From Rhodocyclales bacterium (lineage in GTDB: Bacteria; Pseudomonadota; Gammaproteobacteria; Burkholderiales; Rhodocyclaceae), in contig JACRLX010000002.1 of assembly GCA_016235165.1 (NCBI GenBank), positions 173,721-237,720 of the forward strand: a stretch of DNA of 64,000 nt, written 5' to 3'. Both the position numbers and the translations under genes were made by a program. This document shows positions 1 to 8,151 of the stretch, piece by piece. Below the pieces are notes generated by a model. It saw only the letters and a list, made by a program, of their open reading frames with translations. It had not been told where the DNA came from and made no database searches. How positions within the stretch are numbered: the first letter of the stretch is position 1; each line of letters starts with the position of its first letter.

Positions 1-306
1 GACCGCAGCCAGCATGTAATCCACTGCTGCCCTCACATCCGCGTCGGGTGCGTCGAGGTTTCCACCTTTCGGTGGCATTCCCTTTGCCGTGCCTTTCAGT
101 GCGCTGGCATACAGTTTGGCGACACCACCCGCCATGCGCGGCTGCCAATCTCCCGCGTTGCCATATTTGGGTGCACCGGCGATTCCGACGGCATGACATA
201 CGCCGCAGGTCTTCGTATACAAATCCTTGCCCGCATCGGCTGCCCAGGCGCCCGATACGAGCGAAAAACCGGCCAGGGAGGCGATGACAATACGTTGAAT
301 GCTCAT
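1..306 (-). CDS. c5-like monohaem cytochrome c, 3' end outside window
   Basis: The reading frame from the ATG at 306 has a signal peptide of about 22 residues ending near Ala-Trp-Ala-Ala, followed by one haem motif CGVCH (residues 34-38) and a downstream GMPPKGG segment that carries the likely axial Met. This is the layout of small class I cytochrome c5-type periplasmic electron carriers. No stop codon is seen before position 1, so the C-terminus lies outside. It lies just downstream of the trihaem gene in the same direction. The GMPPKGGN segment is shared with the other small cytochrome at 7609-7983, so the two are probably paralogues. Substrate or partner is not visible; a shuttle between inner-membrane and outer-membrane cytochromes is inferred from context. 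Confidence 0.85.
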   Translation of the reverse strand, partial: MSIQRIVIASLAGFSLVSGAWAADAGKDLYTKTCGVCHAVGIAGAPKYGNAGDWQPRMAGGVAKLYASALKGTAKGMPPKGGNLDAPDADVRAAVDYMLAAV

Positions 307-316
307 GGTCACCTCC

Positions 317-727
317 TCACTTCTTCTGCAGCGTCGCCGGAGCGAGCTTCTGGACAGTACTTTCGTGAACCTGTGTCGATGTACCCGGTTTCGCCGAGTG
401 ACACAGATTGCAGTTTTCGACGGACCACGCCAGTTCCCCGTTGTGGCACGCACCGCAATACTGTCCATCGATGATCTTTACCATGTTTATCTCATTGCCA
501 CCTGCCTTGAACTTGAACCCAAGGTCTGCATGGCAAACCTTGCAGCGAAAGCGGACGCGGTGAAACCAATGCGGGAAAATGGCCGGGCGCATCCCCGCCG
601 CATCCGAATAGTTGTTGATCACGATGTCGCCATACTCGGCGCGAGCCTCATCGATCTGTACGGTCGATCCGATCGCAAGCCCGATCACAGCCAGCAACAA
701 TCGCTGCCAAAGGTATTTACGAAACAT
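317..727 (-). CDS. trihaem cytochrome c, c7/c3-like
   Basis: A 136-residue protein with a signal peptide (about residues 1-30, cleavage near EARA) and three CxxCH motifs: CKVCH 62-66, CGACH 91-95 and CNLCH 106-110. His residues just before the first motif (HWFHR) and elsewhere are candidates for bis-His ligation as in the cytochrome c7/c3 fold. The size and spacing match small trihaem periplasmic cytochromes used as electron shuttles by metal-respiring bacteria (family knowledge). It lies 54 nt downstream of the outer-membrane barrel gene in the same direction, which suggests that it hands electrons to or takes them from the outer-membrane part of this locus (inference). Confidence 0.85.
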   Translation of the reverse strand: MFRKYLWQRLLLAVIGLAIGSTVQIDEARAEYGDIVINNYSDAAGMRPAIFPHWFHRVRFRCKVCHADLGFKFKAGGNEINMVKIIDGQYCGACHNGELAWSVENCNLCHSAKPGTSTQVHESTVQKLAPATLQKK

Positions 728-780
728 GGTTTTCCTTTACACCTGAACGATTCCGCATTCTATCTGCGCAAAAAAACTGC

Positions 781-3072
781 TTACCAGCGGCCATCGAAAA
801 AGCCGTCGAACTCTCTCGTAACCGAGCCAAACAAGGAAGCACTTTTCCTGCCAGATTGATCGATCCAGGAGTGACTCAAGCGAAACACCAAGCGACCCAG
901 GCGATAGTCGACCAATTGTTGCAGGGAGGTACTGCCATTGTCGGTGGCAAATCCCGTTCCACCGGCCACATTCTGGTTGCTGAAGCTCTGCTGGCGCGAA
1001 AGTGAACCGCTGTAATTCAGGTTCCTTACTGAAAACGGGCTTTGATGAGAATACCCCAGAGAAAAGCTGCCGGCCATCACCGGAGCGTTGGAGTTGACGG
1101 TGACCCCGTTAAGAATCTGGTTGGTCGTGTTGTTGATGACGCTCTGCGTCCAGCTCAAATTTGAATTCACCGTCACGGCTGCCCTGGACGAAATCTGGTA
1201 GGCCGCTCCGCCCATTAAATTCACCGACTTGAACTGGTTGCGCCCGCCGACGCCGTCGGACGCGGTAACTATCAGGTTCGCACTCAGGTTGGCCGTAAGT
1301 TTTTCGCCATAGGCGGCACGAAATGCCGCACCGACATTGTTGCCGAAACTAGTCGTCGGCCCAAGGGTAGCCGTCGTCCGCGTCAGATTTTGTCCGGCAG
1401 AAAGATTGATCGATGCCATCTCACTCAAGACGAACGAACGCGCGAGATTGTGGTTGGCCGTTAGGTTGGTTCCAATTTCATTGCTTCCGTTGCTGGAGGC
1501 ACTGCGGGATAAGCCTCCTCCCGTTCCCCACCCATACACCCAGCCGGAAATCGTAAGTGGATCGCCCGCGTAAGAAATGCTGCCGTTCTGAAGATTCGTT
1601 ACGCTGCGCGTGCCAGCGTTCTGAATCGAGGTAACCGAAACATTGCCCGCAGCCGAAAGATTGTTGTTGAAGCGGTAGTTCGTCGCAACAAATCCACCAA
1701 GGTTGCTCAAGTCATTGCTCGTGCTGTTATTGCTGGTCTGGGTCTTGGAAAAATTTCCGCCACCCGTCAATGTCAGGGGCAAATCTTCAAAAGGTCGCCA
1801 GGTGAAGGCGCTTGATCCGAGGAGGACGGATGCCGCGTTTTGTGTCAGGGCATTGCCCTGGTACATGTTTGCCTGCGTCCTGGCAAAAGTGAATAGGTTG
1901 CTGATGTTGAGGTCTTCATGGACATTCCAGCCATGATTGACATTGATAGACACCTGTTTCGAATCCTGGGCAGAAGTCCCGCCGCCGATCGTTGTCGTCG
2001 GGTCGGTAGCCGCATTCGATCCGCTGAAGCTTGCATTGAAGTTATGGTTTCCTTCAAGCAGATGCTCGAAGGGGAACTCGCGCGTCGTGGTGAAGGTACC
2101 GCCCACGTTTGTGATCGCGCTTTTCACGCTTGAGGTCGTCAACCCGCTGGTAATCCCGTTGCGGCTGAAATTGAGCGCGTAATTGTCCCGCCCGTCTTCG
2201 GTGCGATAGCTTTGACGGGCGCCAAATGCGGTCGACGTCGAGGGGCTGATGATTTCCGCGGATCGACTCTGGGACGTTGCCGTGGAAAGATTCGCGCTGA
2301 AGGGAAAGCGGCTCTGGGGAAAGACATCGACACTCCCCCCCAGGTTGAAGGATGAACTGTCGCTTTTGCCAGCCGCCCCCGTAGTCGGAGTAAATTTCGA
2401 CCCCGTCGAACTGGCGCCCAGCAACCCTGACCACTGGGCAATGTATGGGGCAACGATGAAGCTGTTTGCCTGAATATTCAAATTATTGAATATCGTTAGG
2501 CTCTTACCACCGTCGCTCGCCTGGAACTGATTTCCGCTGGTCGTGGTATTTCCGGCCCACCGAATGGGCGCCAACTGCCAGCTCTCGCCACTCAGATCCG
2601 GGAGACCAGCAGAGTCAGCCTTGCCTTTTGTTACCACCGAGCGATTGTCGCGCCCTGCGGGAACCCGCGATGCCTGACCCGCCGGCGACGGATCATAGGG
2701 AACAGGATCTTCGGGGTCGAACGGCTGGTTCGCGATACCCTCGATTAACGCGTGATGTTCGGTCGCGACTAGTACCGGAACATCATTTACCGGCGATTTC
2801 CTCACCTGCTGCCCAAGCGCAAAATCCAACCTGAGTGGCAGATCCAACGATACTGCCGTGGGTGCCTGAATGTCCTCGACCCGCGAAACTGCGGCCGCAC
2901 CCAACCCGATTGACAGCTTCAGGACCAGCGGGCCGGAACCCGCCACGCCTACGCCGGATGGCGTTGAACTCAGCTCACTTGAAATAGCCGACTCACTGCA
3001 AACGGCTCCCAGCCCTCCCAGAAGCAGACAAACATACCGCTTGCGCCGGAAAGTTTGGCTACCATTCCTCAC
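781..3072 (-). CDS. outer-membrane beta-barrel protein of the cytochrome cluster
   Basis: A protein of about 760 residues, rich in Ser, Thr, Asn and Gly, with many alternating polar/hydrophobic stretches typical of transmembrane beta strands. The last residues (...FDGFFDGRW) end in an aromatic residue, as expected for BamA-recognised barrels. The start is uncertain: a GTG at 3072 precedes a basic then hydrophobic segment (RRKRYVCLLLGGLGAV) that looks like a signal peptide, whereas an in-frame upstream start at 3213 would lie inside the isomerase gene. No haem motif is present. It lies between the prolyl isomerase and the trihaem cytochrome, so a porin-like sleeve or secretion pore for cytochromes is the best inference; no specific family is recognised. 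Confidence 0.7.
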   Translation of the reverse strand: MRNGSQTFRRKRYVCLLLGGLGAVCSESAISSELSSTPSGVGVAGSGPLVLKLSIGLGAAAVSRVEDIQAPTAVSLDLPLRLDFALGQQVRKSPVNDVPVLVATEHHALIEGIANQPFDPEDPVPYDPSPAGQASRVPAGRDNRSVVTKGKADSAGLPDLSGESWQLAPIRWAGNTTTSGNQFQASDGGKSLTIFNNLNIQANSFIVAPYIAQWSGLLGASSTGSKFTPTTGAAGKSDSSSFNLGGSVDVFPQSRFPFSANLSTATSQSRSAEIISPSTSTAFGARQSYRTEDGRDNYALNFSRNGITSGLTTSSVKSAITNVGGTFTTTREFPFEHLLEGNHNFNASFSGSNAATDPTTTIGGGTSAQDSKQVSINVNHGWNVHEDLNISNLFTFARTQANMYQGNALTQNAASVLLGSSAFTWRPFEDLPLTLTGGGNFSKTQTSNNSTSNDLSNLGGFVATNYRFNNNLSAAGNVSVTSIQNAGTRSVTNLQNGSISYAGDPLTISGWVYGWGTGGGLSRSASSNGSNEIGTNLTANHNLARSFVLSEMASINLSAGQNLTRTTATLGPTTSFGNNVGAAFRAAYGEKLTANLSANLIVTASDGVGGRNQFKSVNLMGGAAYQISSRAAVTVNSNLSWTQSVINNTTNQILNGVTVNSNAPVMAGSFSLGYSHQSPFSVRNLNYSGSLSRQQSFSNQNVAGGTGFATDNGSTSLQQLVDYRLGRLVFRLSHSWIDQSGRKSASLFGSVTREFDGFFDGRW

Positions 3073-3119
3073 GTTGCATGCATGAATCTGGCTGGAACAT
3101 CTGGCGATCGCCGCCCAGC

Positions 3120-4157
3120 CTACTTCCCAGCTTTGGCTTCGCCCTGCGCCACGCTGTTGTCGAGTAGAACGATTTTCGCTTCCGCGCGCAGCTTGGCAAT
3201 AAGATCGTTCCATGCCTTGTCCTGCCGATCACGCAACAACAGGTCACGCGCACGACCCGCAACGTTCTCGAACGGCTGTAGTTTGGGCGAAATACGCTCG
3301 TCCAGCCGAAAGACTCCTACCCCCTGCAACATCTCGATGGGATCGGCGACTTCACCAAGCTTGAAGCCATCAATCTTGCTTTGCAGGCTTTCAGGCATCA
3401 TTCCCTGATGCAGGTAACCCAGATCGCCGCCATTGTCCGCGCTGGGATCCCTTGAAAACAATCTCGCCTGCTCCGCGAAACTCGCACCGCCACGAATCCG
3501 TCTGACGATCGCCTCTCCTTCGCGTAGCGCAGCATCCCATGCTGCGCGCGGCGACGAAGGATCGACTGCAAGCAGGATCGTGTGCAACCTCAATTTGGCT
3601 GGTTCCGTAAATAGCTCGGGCTTGGAGCCATAGTGAGCTTTGACCTCATCGACTGTCGGCTCAGGGACTTTCTTCACAGCTTGCTCAAGCCGTACCTGCT
3701 GACTCTGCTGATCAAGCTGTTCCTTCAACCCGGGGAGCAGAGACTCACGATTTTTCTGCCAAACCGGACTGGTCGCATAGCGTTGCTCATATGCCGAGAT
3801 ACGCTTCTCGACATCCTCGGCGTCAGGCTTGATGCCGCGACGATCTATCTCTTCGTGATACAGAATCCGGTTTATCAGTTGATCCGTCACATCCTTCCGC
3901 GCCTGATCGAGCTGATCCTGCGGAACCTGGCCATGGTAGAACTTCTGACGCAAGTAGGCCGAATATGCAGCATGGAAGTCGTTCTGCGTGATTGGCTTGC
4001 CATTGACCGTCGCGAAGAGCGGCACACTGGCCACTTGCGAGCCAACCTTCACGTCCGCATGCGCAGCACTCGATTGCTGCGCATGCAAACCAGAAGCAAA
4101 CGATAAACCCAAGCCTGCAAGTACCCACAAAGCGCGCATCCGCAGACTGGTTGCCAT
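3120..4157 (-). CDS. SurA/PpiC-type periplasmic peptidyl-prolyl isomerase
   Basis: 345 residues: signal peptide (about 1-26, ending GLHAQ), a SurA-like helical N-terminal region (about 45-170) and one parvulin/PpiC rotamase domain (about 185-290) with the family segments SFAEQARLFSRDPSADNGGDLGYL and FKLGEV. The start is supported by AAAGGTG six bases upstream of the ATG. Parvulins of this kind chaperone outer-membrane or exported proteins; this one is followed by the beta-barrel gene, so the barrel or the cytochromes are its likely clients (inference). Prolyl isomerase genes are found next to multihaem cytochrome genes in metal-reducing bacteria (established association). The C-terminal Lys-rich tail (EAKAGK) is unremarkable. 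Confidence 0.88.
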   Translation of the reverse strand: MATSLRMRALWVLAGLGLSFASGLHAQQSSAAHADVKVGSQVASVPLFATVNGKPITQNDFHAAYSAYLRQKFYHGQVPQDQLDQARKDVTDQLINRILYHEEIDRRGIKPDAEDVEKRISAYEQRYATSPVWQKNRESLLPGLKEQLDQQSQQVRLEQAVKKVPEPTVDEVKAHYGSKPELFTEPAKLRLHTILLAVDPSSPRAAWDAALREGEAIVRRIRGGASFAEQARLFSRDPSADNGGDLGYLHQGMMPESLQSKIDGFKLGEVADPIEMLQGVGVFRLDERISPKLQPFENVAGRARDLLLRDRQDKAWNDLIAKLRAEAKIVLLDNSVAQGEAKAGK

Positions 4158-4250
4158 GTATCACCTTTCCTGTTGAACCTGACTCGCTTTCCAGACGGCT
4201 CGCAAAATCAGCGAGCTGCTTGAAGCGAAATCCAAAATTGACTATACAAG

Positions 4251-4282
4251 AAAAAAGCCCCTCAGTTTCCCTTGGGGCTTTT
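4251..4282 (-). terminator. rho-independent terminator after tetrahaem cytochrome gene
   Basis: A GCCCC/GGGGC stem with flanking A/T runs. Read on the minus strand it ends in six T residues. It lies between the tetrahaem gene (stop at 4347) and the isomerase gene (start at 4157), so it should end or attenuate the transcript carrying the abundant cytochrome before isomerase and barrel. Confidence 0.75.
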
Positions 4283-4346
4283 GATCGTGCGAGTGTTGCT
4301 TAGTTCGCTCGCAACGGCGTCGGCGTGCCGCCGAAGGCCGCCTCGA

Positions 4347-5210
4347 TCACTTGACGTGACAGGACAGACAGATCGCCGAACCCGCAGTCGTTACCCGCAT
4401 GAACATGATGTTGTCGCTACCCTTGCTTTCCACATGTGGATCATGACAGGAGCCGCACTCAACCGACGGACCGGTCACGTCCGAGCGAGTGTAAAGCGAC
4501 AGGTCGGTTTTCTGGCGAGTCGTATCAACCGTGCCAGTTTCCACCCAGAAAACCTGAGAGCTGCCGGACGCCTTGGTGAGCACGACAGCGCCCGAAAAAT
4601 GGGAGTCTGCCCGGGTGCTCGCCCCAATGAAATCAGCATCCTTACACGTTCCACTCACCGTGGTGCCACTACCAGACAAACCGCCACCGCAGTACTGAAT
4701 GCCGATCGGATGGTCGTTCGTCAGGTCCGTACCGAGGACGGGGATCGGGGTCCCGGCCATGGTCGCCGCTCCGGTCCAAGTACCGCCAATCGAAGCGCCG
4801 GCCGCGCTGTACAGACCACTTCCAGGACGGTTCAACGCATTGTCCATGGCCTGCGTGCCGTCATGACAGGACAGGCAGGCAAGGGAAACCGAACCCACGT
4901 TGGCCGCGATCGTCCCATCGATGGACGATGTCGCACTGGCCGCCACCGAGTTGTAAACCTGATAGCTGTTGCCGGCCGGAAGGTTCTTGTTCCACAAAGG
5001 AACGGCAGCCGACGTATCTGAACCGTGCGGCGTATGGCAGAAAACACAAATCTGGTCGGTACCCGTGGTGTGATTGGGACCGCTACCCGACGATGAAAGA
5101 TTGTGCTTGGTAGCTGCAATACCCGTAGCAGCAGCTAAGACAGCACCCGAAATCATTGCCAAAGCCAACCCACCCACCCAGCGAGTCAGACTGGAACCCA
5201 TTACCCTCAT
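4347..5210 (-). CDS. tetrahaem cytochrome c, candidate OmcE-like filament subunit
   Basis: 287 residues from the ATG at 5210, preceded by GGAGGTCATC (strong ribosome site). Signal peptide about 1-27 (cleavage near VLAAA). Four CxxCH motifs: CVFCH 55-59 (followed by TPHG), CLSCH 112-116 (followed by DGTQ), CGSCH 252-256 (followed by DPH) and CLSCH 281-285 two residues from the C-terminus. The mature N-terminus carries KHNLS, and the order CxFCHTPH, CLSCHDG, CxSCHDPH, CLSCHxK is that of a widespread tetrahaem family which, as far as I recall, includes OmcE-type extracellular nanowire cytochromes. The long Gly/Ser/Thr-rich insert between haems 2 and 3 is typical of an extracellular protein. A paralogue lies at 6681-7466. 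Filament formation is inference; tetrahaem cytochrome is certain. Confidence 0.88.
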   Translation of the reverse strand: MRVMGSSLTRWVGGLALAMISGAVLAAATGIAATKHNLSSSGSGPNHTTGTDQICVFCHTPHGSDTSAAVPLWNKNLPAGNSYQVYNSVAASATSSIDGTIAANVGSVSLACLSCHDGTQAMDNALNRPGSGLYSAAGASIGGTWTGAATMAGTPIPVLGTDLTNDHPIGIQYCGGGLSGSGTTVSGTCKDADFIGASTRADSHFSGAVVLTKASGSSQVFWVETGTVDTTRQKTDLSLYTRSDVTGPSVECGSCHDPHVESKGSDNIMFMRVTTAGSAICLSCHVK

Positions 5211-5461
5211 GATGACCTCCGTTTTAGTTGGTGCCGCAAGTTCAAAACAAGCCCAAACCTTTACGCCCAACATCAAGCACCAAACATGCCACCAGAGAAA
5301 AACAAACCCAACATTGATACACACCCGAAAAACAAACTTTTATTCATAGAGTTGCACTAACTCACCGCTCATGATCGAGGCTAACTAAGGCCATACACCC
5401 AGGTAATTCCTAAATTCAAGAATGCATTTCTCGGAATCAGAAACGACAGAAAAGTTCGAGT

Positions 5462-6598
5462 CTAAAGCTTCGGCTTTCCGGGTAAGGCGGTCGGCGACTT
5501 CCTGCCAAGAAAGCCCTCCTTCTCCGCCAACCCATGCGGACGGAAAATATCGATACGCGCAAACCATTGATCAACGAAGTAAATCCGCCCATCTTCATCT
5601 ACCGCCACGCCTGAAGGCAGCATGTATCCGGCTGGCTGGTCCTGTTCAGAGCGCTCACCAATGAACATCAGCAGGTCGCCATCAGCGTTGAAGATCTGGA
5701 TGTTGCCAAAGGCTGTGTCCGCCACATACACGTTTCCCTGCCGATCGGTGGCGATCTCCTTGGGGCGCGCAAAGTTTCCAAGTTGTTTGCCCACGGTGCC
5801 AAAAGTCTTGAGGAACTTTCCATTCCTGTCGAAAATCTGGACACGAAAATTGCCGCCATCAACCACATAAACGCGCCCGTCTTTGCCCAAGGCAACATCG
5901 CGCGGCAAATTAAACTCGCCATCTCCGGAACCGCGTTTGCCTATGTCCATGACATGAGCTCCGGTCACGCCATTGAACACTCGCACCATGTGCTTGTCCG
6001 AACTGACACCGCCGATATCCACCACGTAAATTCTCTCACCGGCTTCATCCACGGTTACGCTCGACAGGCGCTCAAAAAACTTTGGGCCACCAATCTTGCG
6101 CAAATACTTGCCCCCCTTGTCGAAAACCAGAATCTGTTTCTGCGTGGCATCCGCAACATACAGATTGCCCATGCTATCGACATCGATGCCCAATGGCTTG
6201 ACTATCCTGCCGTCTCCGTCATCGTCGCCAACCGTGTAGTAGCTCTGCCCTGGTACATCGAAGACCTTGATCTTGCGCCCAACCGTATCCGAGACAAAGA
6301 GCCTGCCCTGATAGACCGCTATCGAATAAGGCTTGGTCAGCGCCTCCCCCGACACACCCGAAACGCCGGTAAGGGCTCGTTTCAGGGCCGATTCGTCGGC
6401 CTCGGGGACTACATCGGCACTGCTGCGTATCGCGCGCTCGAACACAAAGCGCGGCTCATCCGGTGGCGCCGGGAAAACCAGGGTTCGCGTCGAGCGGCCA
6501 ACCTGCTCGAGATCGCGCTTTGCGACCGTGACGCAACCGCCGGTGGCCGCTATTCCCGCCACCAAGATCAGACTGAATACCAACCGCATTTGATTCAT
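5462..6598 (-). CDS. NHL-repeat six-bladed beta-propeller lipoprotein
   Basis: 378 residues from the ATG at 6598, preceded by AAGGG. The N-terminus is a lipoprotein signal with lipobox AATGGC (Cys about 22). After a linker, about six NHL repeats follow (about residues 95-360), each with a pattern such as GIDVDSMGNLYVADATQKQILVFD or DVALGKDGRVYVVDGGNFRVQIFD. Such propellers are structural or binding proteins, not enzymes in most cases. NHL lipoproteins accompany outer-surface cytochrome genes in Geobacter (for example around omcS), so a role in anchoring, assembling or capping the cytochrome is likely here (inference). It lies between the two tetrahaem genes, and about 250 bases separate its stop from the next start, leaving room for a separate promoter. 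Confidence 0.85.
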   Translation of the reverse strand: MNQMRLVFSLILVAGIAATGGCVTVAKRDLEQVGRSTRTLVFPAPPDEPRFVFERAIRSSADVVPEADESALKRALTGVSGVSGEALTKPYSIAVYQGRLFVSDTVGRKIKVFDVPGQSYYTVGDDDGDGRIVKPLGIDVDSMGNLYVADATQKQILVFDKGGKYLRKIGGPKFFERLSSVTVDEAGERIYVVDIGGVSSDKHMVRVFNGVTGAHVMDIGKRGSGDGEFNLPRDVALGKDGRVYVVDGGNFRVQIFDRNGKFLKTFGTVGKQLGNFARPKEIATDRQGNVYVADTAFGNIQIFNADGDLLMFIGERSEQDQPAGYMLPSGVAVDEDGRIYFVDQWFARIDIFRPHGLAEKEGFLGRKSPTALPGKPKL

Positions 6599-6680
6599 AC
6601 CCTTGCCCCTTTCGTCCGGATAGGCAACACCGGCTTCTCTCCCAAACATATCCCGCAACCGCCGAAGTTCCATAGTGCCA

Positions 6681-7466
6681 TTATTTACTGTGGCATGTGA
6701 GACACAGCTGACTCCCGGCGGGAGACACCCGCAGAAAGGTTTCCGTACTCGCATGCGGATCGTGGCAGCTGCTGCATTCGATATGTGGCAACATGAAGCC
6801 GGCGCCGAGGCCCGATTCGGCAGAGATGCGTCCATAAAGTGGCAAGTCATTACGTGTGCGACGCGACGTGACTCCGCTGCGAGAAACCCAGAACACCTCC
6901 CGCCCCTCGACCATGCCCTGGCTCACATCGCGAAAATCATCCAGAGCGACCAGATGCTGGGCCTCGCGGAAAGGTGTGCTGGCATCCCTTGGCGTGGTTA
7001 CGATGCGATCCTGATGAAGCTGGTTTTTGGTTGCACCACGATAGGCAACTCCAAAGGGATGGTCGGCCGACGTGCGGCCAACGCCGAATGCCTGAATTGA
7101 ATCATGACAGGAAAGGCAGGCAATCGACTGAGAACCCACCGCGGGCTTGCCCAAACCCAGGCGACCAATGTCGTCGTAAATCGTGAAGACGAAATCGACG
7201 CCCAAGGACTTTTGCCAAAGCGGCCTGGCGGCTACCGTCTTCCCTTCGGGAATTTCACCGACCTCGATGATGGGGGTATGACAAAACACACACACCTGTT
7301 TCTCATCGACGTTCTTGTCCCGAGAACGAATCAGATTGTGCTTGGTTTCCCGAACATCGGCGAATACGGACTGCCCGGCAATAGCCAGAAAAAATACGAG
7401 GGCCGCCAAAATCGGCATGGCGACACGCCTCCGAACAACCGTATGGGAGCCCCCAGGCAAATTCAT
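6681..7466 (-). CDS. tetrahaem cytochrome c, paralogue of the 4347-5210 gene
   Basis: 261 residues from the ATG at 7466, preceded by GAGGT. Signal peptide to about residue 36 (QSVFA). Four haem motifs: CVFCH 59-63 (followed by TPI), CLSCH 117-121 (DS), CSSCH 231-235 (followed by DPHAS) and CLTCH 255-259, again two residues from the C-terminus. The mature protein begins with TKHNL, as in the paralogue. Both share the segments 'PLW.K' after haem 1, 'DHP.G' between haems 2 and 3, and 'VFWV..G....R...DL.LY' before haem 3, so they are homologous along their whole length. Here the glycine-rich insert is shorter. The two could be alternative subunits, or one could be a cap or periplasmic relay for the other (inference). 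Confidence 0.88.
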   Translation of the reverse strand: MNLPGGSHTVVRRRVAMPILAALVFFLAIAGQSVFADVRETKHNLIRSRDKNVDEKQVCVFCHTPIIEVGEIPEGKTVAARPLWQKSLGVDFVFTIYDDIGRLGLGKPAVGSQSIACLSCHDSIQAFGVGRTSADHPFGVAYRGATKNQLHQDRIVTTPRDASTPFREAQHLVALDDFRDVSQGMVEGREVFWVSRSGVTSRRTRNDLPLYGRISAESGLGAGFMLPHIECSSCHDPHASTETFLRVSPAGSQLCLTCHSK

Positions 7467-7608
7467 CGTACCTCGGGCAGCGAAGGACGCGGAAGCCCCT
7501 GGACGCCACAAAACCAGCCCCAAGGAACTTCTATTGCCGAAAGTCAAACCCCTGCTTCCCAAAGCGATCACCATACACGCCAAGGCATATTCATCCCAAT
7601 CGGCATAT

Positions 7609-7983
7609 CTAATTGCCGGCGATATGAGTTTCACGCTCCCCCTGCATGATCCTCGAAACCATATAGTCTAATGCGGCAACTGCCTGGGCGTCGGAAATGG
7701 ATGCGTTGCCACCTTTGGGTGGCATGCCGCCTTTTCCGCGAAGCACCGAGATTTGCAGTGCTCGTCGCCCGGAAACCAGACGCCCCTCCCAATCGGCACG
7801 ATTATCCATTCGAGGCGCCATGCCCAGGCCACTTACGTGACAAAGCGCGCAATTCTGCAAAAATACCTCTCGCCCGGAGATCCTGTCGTCGGCAACCGCA
7901 ACACCCTCCATGGGAACGCGCGAAACCATCCACAGCACCAGTGGCAAAAGCACGAGCAGGAAACGGGCAAGAGGGGCTTTCAT
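7609..7983 (-). CDS. c5-like monohaem cytochrome c
   Basis: 124 residues from the ATG at 7983. A hydrophobic N-terminus (about 1-32) ends near VAVADD and may be cleaved or act as an anchor. One haem motif CALCH (45-49) and a downstream GKGGMPPKGGN segment with the probable axial Met define a cytochrome c5-type carrier. It is the first gene of the minus-strand cytochrome run and pairs in sequence with the partial gene at 1-306, so the two small carriers bracket the locus. No strong Shine-Dalgarno is visible. The likely role is a periplasmic one-electron carrier feeding the multihaem proteins. Confidence 0.85.
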   Translation of the reverse strand: MKAPLARFLLVLLPLVLWMVSRVPMEGVAVADDRISGREVFLQNCALCHVSGLGMAPRMDNRADWEGRLVSGRRALQISVLRGKGGMPPKGGNASISDAQAVAALDYMVSRIMQGERETHIAGN

Positions 7984-8151
7984 CGCGCGACTTTGCAAGT
8001 AACGATGTCTTAAATAAATCGATTGAGGATTAAAGCAACAATCAGACCAACGGTTCGCAGGCGCGATCCCTGCTTGGCGCTTGCCCTGCAAGCTGAATTG
8101 GCTCTACCATGCGGTTGCTCCGCATCCACCCTCGGGAACGACATTTCGCCC
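7984..8151. promoter_or_regulatory. divergent intergenic region of the cytochrome island
   Basis: 168 bases separate the start of the minus-strand c5-like gene from the start of the plus-strand trihaem gene. The part around 8008-8035 is AT-rich and should hold promoters for both directions. No canonical sigma-70 pair or clear regulator box can be assigned by eye. Confidence 0.4.

Noticed and set aside
8019..8033. FNR-like site TCGAT-TGAGG-ATTAA in the divergent cytochrome promoter region
   Set aside because: The spacer is five instead of four bases and two positions of the consensus differ, so it is not convincing without further data.
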